Assembly (NCBI RefSeq): GCF_026684035.1 | Contig: NZ_CP113361.1 | Location: 310,001-374,000 of the forward strand | From: Methanogenium organophilum | GTDB taxonomy: Archaea; Halobacteriota; Methanomicrobia; Methanomicrobiales; Methanomicrobiaceae | Direction: 5' to 3' | DNA length: 64,000 nucleotides | Shown here: piece by piece, positions 29,252 to 37,687 of the stretch | Position numbering within the stretch: position 1 is the stretch's first letter | How the letters are laid out: each line of letters opens with the position of its first letter | Program-made: the position numbers and the translations under genes | The notes under the pieces: generated by a model | Told to the model about the DNA's origin: nothing | Database searches by the model: none | What the model saw: the letters and a program-made list of their open reading frames with translations, nothing else

Positions 29252-29832
29252 ATGCCCCCATATTGACCGTTCAGACGGGCCAGTGCCTCTTCCATTACAA
29301 TTCTGGTTTTTTCATATTCTTCCCGTTTCAGGGCGGCTTCAATCAGAGGCACATACGCCGCAAGACACATCTGCCCAAGTGCACGGGCAGCTGACGCACG
29401 AACAAACTCATTCTCGTCTTCCAGAAGGGGAGCAACTGCATCGGCAGCCTTAGCATGAAATAAATTACCCAGCCCTTTTGCTGCCATGTATCTCACATGG
29501 TCTTTTCGATCCTTCAGAGCAGGGATAAGAAGAACAGATGCCGCATCGTCCCCAATAACACCCAATGCTTCTGCAGCACGGTAGCGTACCGTCCATTCTT
29601 CATCCGTGATAAGCACTGCAAGATACTTCACAGCATCACTGCCAACGCAGCAGAAAAGTTCCATTCCCCGATTTCGGATATTTTTCTGGGGTGAGCGTAG
29701 AAGGAGAGAAATTTCAGGGATCACATCTTCAACAGGAAAATCCTTAATCCTGGATTCAGCCGAATTCCTCAGACTATCATCTTCAGAAAGCAGATCTTCA
29801 ATGAGATCTTCAACCGGATTTATCGGCACCAT
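29248..29832 (-). CDS. HEAT-repeat (PBS-lyase-like) protein
   Basis: A 194-residue alpha-helical repeat protein. At least four repeats are visible, for example NIRNRGMELFCCVGSDAVKY, TVRYRAAEALGVIGDDAASV, HVRYMAAKGLGNLFHAKAAD and FVRASAARALGQMCLAAYVP. Such scaffolds bind proteins, and some belong to bilin-lyase-like families, although no cofactor role is indicated here. The ATG at 29832 (MVPINPVEDL) is chosen; one at 29844 adds four residues. It is co-translated with the membrane protein downstream and may be its partner. Confidence 0.85.
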   Translation of the reverse strand: MVPINPVEDLIEDLLSEDDSLRNSAESRIKDFPVEDVIPEISLLLRSPQKNIRNRGMELFCCVGSDAVKYLAVLITDEEWTVRYRAAEALGVIGDDAASVLLIPALKDRKDHVRYMAAKGLGNLFHAKAADAVAPLLEDENEFVRASAARALGQMCLAAYVPLIEAALKREEYEKTRIVMEEALARLNGQYGGI

Positions 29833-29964
29833 GATAACTATCATTTGAACGATTGGAACAAAAACATCTCGGTTTTTGAAGTAGAAACATCACCGCTATA
29901 TATTAAATTTGCCAAATAATGTACAGCGTAACGTTATCGAAATATATATTATGGAATGGTATGA

Positions 29965-31677
29965 ATGAAAATCCAAAAAACTAAACAGATCGCCCTCATA
30001 TTTGCAGTTATTGCAGCCATTCTTTTTATCGGGCTCGCATTTGAAGGAAAAGCAGGGATTGCTTTATTCAATAATACCTCACAAAAGGAAATCGTATCAA
30101 ATTCCGAAGAACCAATTACCTATATTATATCCAACCTGACCCGACCAGCTGAAGTCGAAATTACAGAAGAGGATATTCAGCGTATTCCAAAGGTGGAAGG
30201 AACTGTGCAGTCGAACGGCATCGGGAATTCTTCGGAGTATGAAGAAGTCATTCTTTCCACATTCCTTCAGGCCACTGACCAGTTTTCCGGTGCAGGAAAG
30301 GGTATGGATAGCTATAATATCAAAACATTTGACCTGTTAACCGACCCCGACTTCGCAGACCCCCTCTTCCTTAGCCGTGAAAAAGGAGTGAAAGTTACCA
30401 TCGCCATTAATAGTTCTCCGGGAGTCCTTGAAAACACCTATTGGGGATACCTGACCGATGCCTCCGTCATTGCACATAAAATATATCATAGTACAGCAGG
30501 CCCAAACACCGGATATCTGACTGTATCATACATCAATGAAGGGAGAGAATCACCAAAGTTACAGGTTTCACTTACCGCCAAAGATGCAAAAGCATTTTCC
30601 GACCAGTGGACAGAAAACACCTATCTCCCATTGACTGTATGGTCTGCAGCAACTATCGATTCATCCGCAGGTATTGTCCCATATGAAAATATTGACACGG
30701 CCATACCTGCACCCGAGGGAATCAAATCTCTCTCTTCAGATACCGCTTCAACCAGCGGTATAACAGATGAATATAATCTGTATGTATCAAAAAACGATCT
30801 GAAAGAACTTCTTGGCAGTTATAGTATTGAGATGCAGGACCACATCCAGACAATTTCCAGCTACTCTACCAAATCTGATTTCCAGGGAATGGCAGATGCA
30901 TCAAAAGAGATGATTTCGCGGGCTACAGAGATCGAAGAGGAGATCGCTCAACTACCAATTAACCCAAAATTCATTGATGCGGCAGACGATTTTCTGGAAG
31001 GACTGAGAAATTACCGTTACGCAGGTACCTATTTCTGGTATGGTGCAACATTTACTGAGACTGAACCCGTCGAAACAGGCAACAATTATGTTCAGCAGGG
31101 ATTTTTAAACAATAACGATGCACTCGAAGCACTGGACATGGAAACCATTGAAAATGAAATGCTTGAACTGCCCAATGGAAACCTCTTCCCGGATGCAAAA
31201 TACCTGTATGAAAATTACGAGTATCAGGACAGCAATCAGAGAAACGATATATCAGTGAAACTCAGTGCACTGACCTGCACAAATATGTATGTCCTCTCAC
31301 AGGACGGAGAAAAAGAAAAGAATCTCGCAGGATATGGATATATGTATATATTCCCGGTTATTGAGGTGCACCACCTTGGATACCGGGGCAGCGGCTCCTC
31401 CCGTATCACCATTCCCGACACTGATGATTTTTCCGTCATTTACAACGGAGAGGAATACTCAGACATCACCCCCTCGCCATATGTTGGCCGGACACTCGAC
31501 ACGGCTACATATGTAGACCCGGCAGGACACCCATACTACAAGATGACACTGGACAGAAAGGAAGAATTTGAAGGAATACTGGTCTTTAAGGTACCGCAGG
31601 ACTTTGACCGAGAAAAGGCATATCTTGCACTTGATCTGGGCGACGAGAAAGTAATCTGGCACATGACGCCACGCTAA
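29965..31677 (+). CDS. Large exported, membrane-anchored protein of unknown function
   Basis: A 570-residue protein with a short cytoplasmic KIQKTKQ, one N-terminal hydrophobic helix (IALIFAVIAAILFIGLAF), and a long polar region with N-glycosylation-type sequons (NNTS, SNLT, NSSE, INSS), as expected outside the cell. A helical segment lies near residues 290-335. The C-terminal 140 residues look beta-rich (LSALTCTNMYVLSQDG; GILVFKVPQDF) and recall DUF4352-like modules. A TATA-like AATATATAT lies about 20 bases upstream. It stands alone; AT content is higher than in its neighbours, which hints at a lineage-specific gene. Confidence 0.7.
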   Translation: MKIQKTKQIALIFAVIAAILFIGLAFEGKAGIALFNNTSQKEIVSNSEEPITYIISNLTRPAEVEITEEDIQRIPKVEGTVQSNGIGNSSEYEEVILSTFLQATDQFSGAGKGMDSYNIKTFDLLTDPDFADPLFLSREKGVKVTIAINSSPGVLENTYWGYLTDASVIAHKIYHSTAGPNTGYLTVSYINEGRESPKLQVSLTAKDAKAFSDQWTENTYLPLTVWSAATIDSSAGIVPYENIDTAIPAPEGIKSLSSDTASTSGITDEYNLYVSKNDLKELLGSYSIEMQDHIQTISSYSTKSDFQGMADASKEMISRATEIEEEIAQLPINPKFIDAADDFLEGLRNYRYAGTYFWYGATFTETEPVETGNNYVQQGFLNNNDALEALDMETIENEMLELPNGNLFPDAKYLYENYEYQDSNQRNDISVKLSALTCTNMYVLSQDGEKEKNLAGYGYMYIFPVIEVHHLGYRGSGSSRITIPDTDDFSVIYNGEEYSDITPSPYVGRTLDTATYVDPAGHPYYKMTLDRKEEFEGILVFKVPQDFDREKAYLALDLGDEKVIWHMTPR

Positions 31678-32347
31678 CCCCCCTTTTTATATGACCCATT
31701 ACTGAAGTGTGGAAAAAGATCCCCAAATACTTCTCATATAAATTATGCCGGTTTTTCTGGCTTTCGTCCGTATTTTTTTCATATATCAGGTCATAGAGCT
31801 GCAGGACACATGAAAGACCACCGGAAAACGGGATCGCAAGAAATGATTTCTTATCTCCATCCACATATACCATGTCACATACCTGAGTAATTGGAGGAAG
31901 AGAGCCTCTTGTTCCCCCTCTTTTCTTAGTAGAAACGAAGACAATTTTATTGCAACGACATTGACGGGACAATAGCTTACAGGATTATTGATTCAGCGTA
32001 TACTGATGCGCCTGTATGAAAGTAATGACCTTTTTTACCATACAATTCGCAGACCAAAACGTCAGGCAGAAAAAGTCGTCATCCCACGTTTGCTATTGAA
32101 ACGATTACCACAGAAATGGTACATCTCCTCTATCTGACCCGGAAAATTCATTTCGTGGCGGATGAACCTCGTTGCAGGAATAGCTGTGCGGTTTATTCAA
32201 TTACAGAACGCATTCTGTTCGCGAGATCAGCATACAATGAATAATCTGCCCGCCACCCCATCCCCTTTTCCGCAGGAGAATACTGGTAATTACCAGATAG
32301 TCGGATAAATTCATTGGAAGACAAACAGGACAAAAAGTCAACTATCC
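31678..32347. other. AT-rich intergenic stretch without a convincing gene
   Basis: About 670 bases between the exported protein gene and the tRNA-Asp terminator. All six frames are broken by stops except a weak minus-strand frame over 31586-31972, which also runs into the 3' end of the neighbouring gene. No ribosome site, tRNA fold or repeat stands out. The tRNA transcript runs into this stretch from the right. It may contain decayed coding sequence or an unrecognised RNA, but I see nothing that can be supported. Confidence 0.6.
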
Positions 32348-32366
32348 AAAAAAATCTCAGAAAAAC
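32348..32366 (-). terminator. Oligo-T terminator of the tRNA-Tyr/tRNA-Asp transcript
   Basis: Just past the 3' end of tRNA-Asp the minus strand shows a T5 run followed by a T7 run (A runs on the plus strand at 32361-32365 and 32348-32354). Archaeal RNA polymerase terminates at such oligo-T tracts without a hairpin. Confidence 0.55.
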
Positions 32367-32372
32367 AAGATA

Positions 32373-32445
32373 CGCCCAGGACGGAATTCGAATCCGTGTC
32401 GCAGCCGTGACAGGGCTGCATGATAGGCCCCTACACTACCTGGGC
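32373..32445 (-). tRNA. tRNA-Asp (GTC)
   Basis: The minus strand folds as a 73-base tRNA. The acceptor stem GCCCAGG pairs with CCTGGGC, the discriminator base is G, and the anticodon stem CAGCC/GGCTG encloses the loop CTGTCAC with anticodon GTC. The T arm is CGGATTCGAATTCCG-like. No intron is present. It lies 23 bases downstream of tRNA-Tyr on the same strand, so both probably come from one transcript. Confidence 0.93.
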
Positions 32446-32468
32446 ATTTTGCACACACAAAGGACAAA

Positions 32469-32575
32469 TCCCGCCTCCCGGAGTCGAACCGGGGACATCG
32501 CGGTAGCCGCGCAGTTACCGTCAACCGGCAAACTATACTACAGCCGCGCACTCTACCAGTCTGAGTTAAGGCGGG
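32469..32575 (-). tRNA. tRNA-Tyr (GTA) with a 33-base intron
   Basis: The acceptor stem CCCGCCT pairs with AGGCGGG and the discriminator is A, both typical of archaeal tRNA-Tyr. The anticodon stem CGCGG/CCGCG encloses CTGTAG-A, anticodon GTA. A 33-base intron at 32505-32537 interrupts the loop after position 37, the canonical archaeal site cut by the splicing endonuclease at a bulge-helix-bulge. The T arm is CCCGG-TTCGACT-CCGGG. Mature length is 74. Confidence 0.92.
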
Positions 32576-32596
32576 TTCTGCGCCGTGGTGCTCTAC

Positions 32597-32603
32597 AATA
32601 TAT
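32597..32603 (-). promoter_or_regulatory. TATA box of the tRNA-Tyr/tRNA-Asp transcript
   Basis: ATATATT on the minus strand is centred about 25 bases before the first base of tRNA-Tyr at 32575. Transcription would therefore begin at or very near the mature 5' end. Confidence 0.5.
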
Positions 32604-32738
32604 GACACCGATTGACTTAAAGTTTGCCATTTGAGCCAGAATAAGAGCCATTTCATCAAACCCAACCATTAAATCCGCGCCCGACATATAGATAGACCAT
32701 GTCTCAGAAACATCAAGAGACCAGGACAGTCGCAGGAG

Positions 32739-34271
32739 ATGCGGCAGGTCGCTTTCTTCGGCGATTCGAAGCGTATTCAGAATAGAGTAACCGTTTTTGA
32801 TACCACCCTCAGGGATGGTGAACAGACACCAGGCGTGTCATTTACCCGTGATGAAAAAATAACCATTGCACATCAGCTTTCAGACATAGGAGTCCATACC
32901 ATTGAAGCCGGATTCCCTGCATCGTCTGCCGATGAGAAAGCTTTTGTACGGGAGATTGTATCAGAAGGGCTGGAAAGCAGGATTTGCGGCCTCGCACGCG
33001 CACGAAAGGCGGATGTGGAGGCATGCGCCAGCTGCGGTGTCGACACCATACATGTATTCATTCCAACATCAGAAGTGCAGCGCGTGCATACCATACGAAA
33101 AACCCACGAGGAAGTCATTGACATCACACAGTCAATTGTTCGCTTTGCACGCGACCATGCAGACCATGTGATGTTTTCTGCGATGGATGCGACACGCACC
33201 GGGTTAAAGGAACTTACCGAAGTATACAATGCAGCAGTGGATGCCGGGGCAACGATTCTCAATGTACCCGACACCGTTGGAGTGGCATCTCCCACATCCA
33301 TGAAAGCACTGATCTCAAACCTTGCAGATTCTGTCGCCTGCCCGCTGGATGTGCACTGCCATAACGACTTCGGGATGGCAGTTGCAAACACCATCTCTGC
33401 TGTTGAAGGCGGAGCCTCACAAGTACAGGTGACCGTTAACGGAATTGGTGAGCGGGCTGGCAATGCCGACATCGCACAGACAGTAATGGCACTGGAGTGC
33501 ATATACGGAGTCAAAACAGGAATTAACACCGAAAAACTTGTTGAGACCTCGCGGATGGTTTCACGCATCTCAGAGATCTCCATAGGGCTCACACAGCCGG
33601 TCGTAGGAGACAATGCATTTGCCCATGAAAGCGGAATCCACTCACAGGGAGTGCTCGCAGAAACCAGTACCTTTGAACCCGGCATTATGACACCAGAGAT
33701 GGTCGGCCACCGCAGACGACTGAAACTGGGCAAACATGTCGGCCGTCATGCCGTCGCACGGATGCTCTCTGACGCACACATCATTGCAAAAGAGACTGAA
33801 CTGGACGAGATCGTTGCGAAGGTCAAAGAGATTTCAAACCGCGGCAGAAAAGTTACAGAAAACGACCTCTACGAAATTGCAGAAACAATCATTGGCGAAG
33901 CAGGTATCGAAAAGACGATCTTCCTTGATGACATCACCATAATCAATGGAAACCACGTTCTGGCAACTGCGACAGTAAAAGCACACGTAGACGGCGAAGA
34001 AGCCATTTGCTGCAGAATCGGAAACGGACCTGTCGATGCTGCAATGAAAGCAGTTGTCGGCATCGTTCCCGAAGAACTGACGTTAAAGGAGTTTTCAGTA
34101 TCCGCCATATCAGGAGGGAGTGATGCTATCGGCCACGTATCAATTGCCGTCGAGGACGCAAAAGGCAGAGTCTATGATGCAGGAGCCTCATCGGACGATA
34201 TTGTTCTGGCATCCACAGAGGCGATGGTTAATGCACTGAACCTGATATACAGGCTGAAAAAAGAAGAATAA
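32739..34271 (+). CDS. leuA: 2-isopropylmalate synthase family enzyme (LeuA-like)
   Basis: A 510-residue enzyme condensing acetyl-CoA with a 2-oxoacid. The barrel signature is FDTTLRDGEQTPGVSF, then IEAGFPASS, LDVHCHNDFGMAVANTISAV with the metal-binding HxH, and NGIGERAGNADIA. A C-terminal LeuA-dimer regulatory domain (about residues 390-510) is present. IEAGFP and the regulatory domain favour LeuA over citramalate synthase; AksA homologs usually lack this domain. Substrate is therefore probable, not certain. The ATG has GGAG directly against it, and a 28-codon frame starting at 32699 overlaps the start region in another frame. Confidence 0.85.
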   Translation: MRQVAFFGDSKRIQNRVTVFDTTLRDGEQTPGVSFTRDEKITIAHQLSDIGVHTIEAGFPASSADEKAFVREIVSEGLESRICGLARARKADVEACASCGVDTIHVFIPTSEVQRVHTIRKTHEEVIDITQSIVRFARDHADHVMFSAMDATRTGLKELTEVYNAAVDAGATILNVPDTVGVASPTSMKALISNLADSVACPLDVHCHNDFGMAVANTISAVEGGASQVQVTVNGIGERAGNADIAQTVMALECIYGVKTGINTEKLVETSRMVSRISEISIGLTQPVVGDNAFAHESGIHSQGVLAETSTFEPGIMTPEMVGHRRRLKLGKHVGRHAVARMLSDAHIIAKETELDEIVAKVKEISNRGRKVTENDLYEIAETIIGEAGIEKTIFLDDITIINGNHVLATATVKAHVDGEEAICCRIGNGPVDAAMKAVVGIVPEELTLKEFSVSAISGGSDAIGHVSIAVEDAKGRVYDAGASSDDIVLASTEAMVNALNLIYRLKKEE

Positions 34272-34634
34272 TCAGTTTACAGAGGGTGCCCCGGCACCCT
34301 CAAGCGCACCCTTTATCTGACTCTGCAGCTGCTCAAACTTTGTGGTGAGAGCTTTTTCCTGCCGCTCAAGGGATTTTATTCTGAGTTCAAATGTCTCAAT
34401 TTTCTCTGCCAGATCTGTGGTGACCTTTTCACGATCCTGCTTCATCATTACAGACCCGATGGTGACATACACATCTGAATCATCAGAAAGACCTTCCAGC
34501 TCTGTTTCTGCCTTCCGGGCCTCTTTTGCCATCATCTCAAACTGTGCTTTCTGCTGAACAATGGTTCCAAGCTGCTGCTGGACCTGCTGGATCATTGCAA
34601 TCTGATTCTGAACTTTTGGTGGAACTGCATTCAT
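34272..34634 (-). CDS. pfdB: Prefoldin beta subunit
   Basis: A 120-residue chaperone subunit. Long N- and C-terminal coiled-coil helices (QNQIAMIQQVQQQLGTIVQQ; LRIKSLERQEKALTTKFEQL) flank a central beta hairpin (DVYVTIGSVMM), the layout of prefoldin beta. Four of these with two alpha subunits form a jellyfish-like hexamer that passes unfolded proteins to the thermosome. Last gene of the superoperon; it overlaps pcc1 by four bases (ATGA). It abuts the convergent leuA stop with no gap. Confidence 0.95.
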   Translation of the reverse strand: MNAVPPKVQNQIAMIQQVQQQLGTIVQQKAQFEMMAKEARKAETELEGLSDDSDVYVTIGSVMMKQDREKVTTDLAEKIETFELRIKSLERQEKALTTKFEQLQSQIKGALEGAGAPSVN

Positions 34635-34891
34635 TTCAATACTTCCTGCATCTCTTCTGCAATCATAATTATCCGAAGATATGAATTCACTGCGGCCCTG
34701 AGTGCGGATATATCCTCACCTTCCACAGAGAGAAGGAGCCTCCCATCCGGTTCGCGATGGAGCGAAGCGCACGAACGCCCCAGATCCTCCATCTCCGGAA
34801 GTGCAGCTGCATACACAACATCAGGACAATCTGTCCGGATGCGAAACACCGCTTTGTGTTTCCTGTGGGATCTGTGCAATTTTGAGGACAT
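34631..34891 (-). CDS. pcc1: KEOPS complex subunit Pcc1
   Basis: An 86-residue subunit of KEOPS, which makes t6A at position 37 of tRNAs. The KH-like Pcc1 pattern is visible in [19 protein letters not shown] and LSVEGEDISALRAAVNSYLR. The ATG at 34891, with GGGGAAAGG upstream, gives a 71-base overlap with the Brix gene. A GTG at 34849 would give a shorter overlap and a more typical N-terminus, so the start is uncertain. It overlaps pfdB by four bases. Confidence 0.85.
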   Translation of the reverse strand: MSSKLHRSHRKHKAVFRIRTDCPDVVYAAALPEMEDLGRSCASLHREPDGRLLLSVEGEDISALRAAVNSYLRIIMIAEEMQEVLK

Positions 34892-35267
34892 AGCCTTTCC
34901 CCTGCGTTCCGTGGAACATAATCTCATTCACACCGATATCAGTGAGAGTAATATCAAGGCATTCAGCCATTTCACGATACACACGCTCACTACCGGTACG
35001 AAGTCCCCTCACAAGGGGAACATCACGGCGGGAAACCGTAAATCCGGAGAGTAGCATCTCGGATACCGGATCACCGGAGACATATGTCTCAACGAGAGTT
35101 TTTCTCCCCCTTCGGGAGACGATCATAACGACATCTCCCCAGGATAAAACCTCATCGACCCCTGCCTTGCCCCGAGGGGTGTATTTTCCCCCAAGGGCAA
35201 ACGCAAGATCCTTTCCCAGAGTCCGCAGTTCAGGAGCTGGTTTCCGCGACGTTGTAACAAGCGTCAT
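34821..35267 (-). CDS. Archaeal Brix/IMP4-domain ribosome biogenesis protein
   Basis: A 148-residue protein with the Brix pattern [20 protein letters not shown] followed by [30 protein letters not shown], and [17 protein letters not shown]. Its eukaryotic relatives (Imp4, Brix1, Rpf1/2) act in rRNA processing. It starts inside the rpo12 stop (ATGA), and its 3' end overlaps pcc1. Position within the superoperon is conserved across archaea. Confidence 0.88.
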   Translation of the reverse strand: MTLVTTSRKPAPELRTLGKDLAFALGGKYTPRGKAGVDEVLSWGDVVMIVSRRGRKTLVETYVSGDPVSEMLLSGFTVSRRDVPLVRGLRTGSERVYREMAECLDITLTDIGVNEIMFHGTQGKGYVLKIAQIPQETQSGVSHPDRLS

Positions 35268-35395
35268 CGGGCCTTGAGGGATTTTATCCCTGCCCCGCGC
35301 TCTTTAAAGAGAATACGGTGACCACAGTAAGGACAACGGACATTGACGTCTATTTCAACCCTCTGTTTGCACCGGGCACACTTGTATCCAGACAT
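35264..35395 (-). CDS. rpo12: DNA-directed RNA polymerase subunit P (Rpo12)
   Basis: A 43-residue zinc-ribbon subunit of RNA polymerase. Cys pairs stand at residues 6/9 (YKCARCK) and 21/24 (RCPYCGH), followed by the near-universal RILFKERG. Eukaryotic counterpart is Rpb12. It lies ten bases downstream of rpl37ae, and its stop overlaps the Brix start (ATGA). It is easily missed because of its length, but the match is complete. Confidence 0.95.
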   Translation of the reverse strand: MSGYKCARCKQRVEIDVNVRCPYCGHRILFKERGAGIKSLKAR

Positions 35396-35405
35396 GACGG
35401 AGTCT

Positions 35406-35696
35406 CTACTCCTTGATCAGTGAACGTTCAATCGTACGAAGTGCAACTTTCAGATTCGGTGTCTGCGGCACATATGCACCACCGGCAAACTTGAAACCAC
35501 ACTTACGGCATTCCCATATCCCAGTCCCCTTGCGGGCAACTGCCTGTGTATCACAGCGTGGACAGACATGTTTCGCGCGCGAAACTTTCTCTACCTCGTT
35601 GACACGCTTTCGGATAAATCTGCCATAGCGTGGCCCAAATCTGCCTGCACTTCCTGTAATACGACCTTTTGCTCTCTGGTTTCTCTTTTTAGCCAT
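35406..35696 (-). CDS. rpl37ae: 50S ribosomal protein L37Ae
   Basis: A 96-residue zinc-ribbon protein of the large subunit. Basic N-terminus ([20 protein letters not shown]), [12 protein letters not shown], then CPRC and CRKC at C-x2-C-x14-C-x2-C. A strong TATA box lies about 29 bases upstream, so a promoter begins here and the mRNA is nearly leaderless. In many archaea Rrp42 directly precedes this gene; here SBDS does. Confidence 0.96.
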   Translation of the reverse strand: MAKKRNQRAKGRITGSAGRFGPRYGRFIRKRVNEVEKVSRAKHVCPRCDTQAVARKGTGIWECRKCGFKFAGGAYVPQTPNLKVALRTIERSLIKE

Positions 35697-35720
35697 GTAA
35701 TATTGCCCCTGATATGTCTG

Positions 35721-35730
35721 TATATATTTT
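35721..35730 (-). promoter_or_regulatory. TATA box before rpl37ae
   Basis: AAAATATATA on the minus strand is centred about 29 bases before the rpl37ae ATG and lies within the 47-bp gap after SBDS. It should start a nearly leaderless mRNA for rpl37ae-rpo12-Brix-pcc1-pfdB. Confidence 0.6.
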
Positions 35731-35743
35731 CGCTCAACCTTTA

Positions 35744-36445
35744 TTAATCCTGATCAAGAATCTTCACTTCACCGTCCCCTTTGGTGAGACGATTGATGAG
35801 AGAATAGAATTCCTCCTGGATGCCCGCAGGGATGCGGACAACACAGATCCATGATCCATCATTCTGCCATTGGTCCTTCTCAATCGTTGTTGCCGAATGA
35901 AGTTCACCATACGCCTTTGGCGCATAATCAGCAGGAATTTTCACTGCAAACTTCATCTCAGCAAACTTGATCGGTATCAATGGCCGCAATGCCTTTACGA
36001 CATCCTTGACCTGCTCATCAACATGTTTGAACGGGTCAATATTGACCTTCGCCTCCTCCATTGCCATCTCAATACGCTGAGGAGGGTGGGGAAGTTTTGT
36101 CTGAGGGTTGATGGCATTCCGGGAGATGAATGTCACAACCTGTTTCCGCTTATCCTCAATCATCCGTTTCCGCTGTTCAGCGGTCAGGTGAATTTCTCCC
36201 TTCTTGATAATCCGCTCGGCAACCGACTCAAACTGAACCGTGTCAAAGACCTTTTTGAGCATCTCTTCAGGTGCCTTTTCAGCTTTTGACGCATTTTCAA
36301 AGACATACAGTGCTGCCACCGCATCCTCTATCGGAATATCCTCACCATGCCGGATATCAGCTGCCATTTCAGGATCTACAAGAATTTCAAACCGTTCCCC
36401 ATGGCTCTCAAGCCGTGCGACAACTGCCTGATCAAGCGGAATCAT
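35744..36445 (-). CDS. sdo1: Ribosome assembly factor SBDS
   Basis: A 233-residue protein of the Shwachman-Bodian-Diamond family, which helps release the anti-association factor during 60S maturation in eukaryotes. Three domains are visible: N-terminal FYSH ([40 protein letters not shown]), a middle helical domain ([40 protein letters not shown]) and a C-terminal ferredoxin-like domain. GGTGA lies nine bases before the ATG. It follows psmA by 16 bases. Confidence 0.94.
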   Translation of the reverse strand: MIPLDQAVVARLESHGERFEILVDPEMAADIRHGEDIPIEDAVAALYVFENASKAEKAPEEMLKKVFDTVQFESVAERIIKKGEIHLTAEQRKRMIEDKRKQVVTFISRNAINPQTKLPHPPQRIEMAMEEAKVNIDPFKHVDEQVKDVVKALRPLIPIKFAEMKFAVKIPADYAPKAYGELHSATTIEKDQWQNDGSWICVVRIPAGIQEEFYSLINRLTKGDGEVKILDQD

Positions 36446-36461
36446 ATCTCAGGTTCACCGC

Positions 36462-37205
36462 CTACTCTTCCGCACCCTTTTCCGGTTCAAAGGTGGTAGT
36501 ATATTCACTGACTTCTGCCTTACTCATCTTCCTGAACATACCGGTTTCAAGAGGTATGATGCCAATCTCAACATTGTCCACATCGAATTTACCCTCCGTT
36601 GCTGCATAGAGCGCCGCAAGTCCAAGATTAATTGCATCAGCACAGCCCATCTCATCCGAGTATTTCTCATCAAAGACCTTCATAACTGCAGGACGGCCAG
36701 TACCAATCCCTGTTGCCTTATACTCAAGCAGTGTGCCGGACGGATCCGTCTCAAAGAGACGCGGAACACCGTCACTCACACCAGCGATGAGAAGTGCAGT
36801 ACCATACGGACGGGCGCCGCCGAACTGCGTATATGTCTGCATGTGATCACAGAGTTTCTTTGAGAGCGTCTCAATATCGATTGCCTCATTATAAGAAACA
36901 CGATTAATCTGACATTCAACCCTGGCCCGGTCAACAAGTGCCCGGGCGTCTCCAACAAGACCGGAAGAAGCTACGGCAATGTGACCATCAATCTTGAATA
37001 TCTTTTCAATTGATGTCTGTTCAAGAAGGCGGGAACTGACCCGCTTATCCACAATGAGAACAACCCCGTCTTTGCATTTAATGCCGACTGCGGTTGTCCC
37101 CCTCTTTACTGCTTCACGGGCATACTCTACCTGGTACAGTCTGCCATCAGGGCTGAATACGGTAATTGCCCTGTCATATCCCATTTGTGCCTGCATTGGC
37201 TGCAT
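36462..37205 (-). CDS. psmA: Proteasome alpha subunit
   Basis: A 247-residue subunit of the outer rings of the 20S core. The alpha signature YDRAITVFSPDGRLYQVEYA follows a short N-terminal gate peptide. KRGTTAVGIKCKDGVVLIVD and GVSDGVPRLFETDPSGTLLE are typical. The catalytic Thr of beta subunits is absent, as expected. The C-terminus is acidic and lacks an obvious HbYX motif, which belongs to the regulatory ATPases. Its ATG overlaps the rnp2 stop (TGATG). Confidence 0.96.
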   Translation of the reverse strand: MQPMQAQMGYDRAITVFSPDGRLYQVEYAREAVKRGTTAVGIKCKDGVVLIVDKRVSSRLLEQTSIEKIFKIDGHIAVASSGLVGDARALVDRARVECQINRVSYNEAIDIETLSKKLCDHMQTYTQFGGARPYGTALLIAGVSDGVPRLFETDPSGTLLEYKATGIGTGRPAVMKVFDEKYSDEMGCADAINLGLAALYAATEGKFDVDNVEIGIIPLETGMFRKMSKAEVSEYTTTFEPEKGAEE

Positions 37206-37687
37206 CAGAAATCCTCCAAATCCTCTTTATTAAAGTACAGTGCTGTTGTTTGTTTAATACCCTGTTGAACTAAATCAACCTTTTGACCTGAAATCCCCAG
37301 AATCCGATAGGTATTTTCGCCGATTTTACAATTCCCCTCTTCAGATGGACGAGAACAGGGCCGGATCTTTTTCCTCAGTGCATGGAGCGTCCCGGAGGTG
37401 GCGAACGGGTGGAGAGCCACTGAAATATTTCCCACATCCGTAACAGTTGCAAGAACAGCCTCCACATCCGTCTCGGTTCCACGGATACAGCGCAGGACAA
37501 CCACACCATCACCACAGGAAATCACACTGGTGCGCATCGTTGCGGCAGCACTGTCTCCAAAGAGGGATGCCTCACAGCCCACAATAGCATAATGCATATC
37601 CCGTGCCGAAACATTGCACCACTGTGGCACCATCTCGGCAGCGATATAACGCCAGTTTGGTCGCTGTGTCGGGGGAAGTGGTTTCAT
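37205..37687 (-). CDS. rnp2: RNase P protein component 2 (Pop5)
   Basis: A 160-residue RRM-like protein of archaeal RNase P, which removes 5' leaders from pre-tRNA. LPPTQRPNWRYIAAE is the Pop5/Rpp14 start, with VSARDMHYAIVGCEASLFGD, VVLRCIRGTETDVEAVLATV and the late RILGISGQKVDL. The C-terminal extension of about 35 residues is longer than in some homologs. It overlaps rnp3 upstream by four bases and psmA downstream. Pop5 and Rpp30 form a heterotetramer, matching their order here. Confidence 0.9.
   Translation of the reverse strand: MKPLPPTQRPNWRYIAAEMVPQWCNVSARDMHYAIVGCEASLFGDSAAATMRTSVISCGDGVVVLRCIRGTETDVEAVLATVTDVGNISVALHPFATSGTLHALRKKIRPCSRPSEEGNCKIGENTYRILGISGQKVDLVQQGIKQTTALYFNKEDLEDF

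Noticed and set aside
31586-31972. 128-codon minus-strand frame at the end of the exported-protein gene
   Set aside because: A third of it is antisense to a real gene, no ribosome site is evident, and the remaining part has no recognisable family. A decayed gene remains possible.
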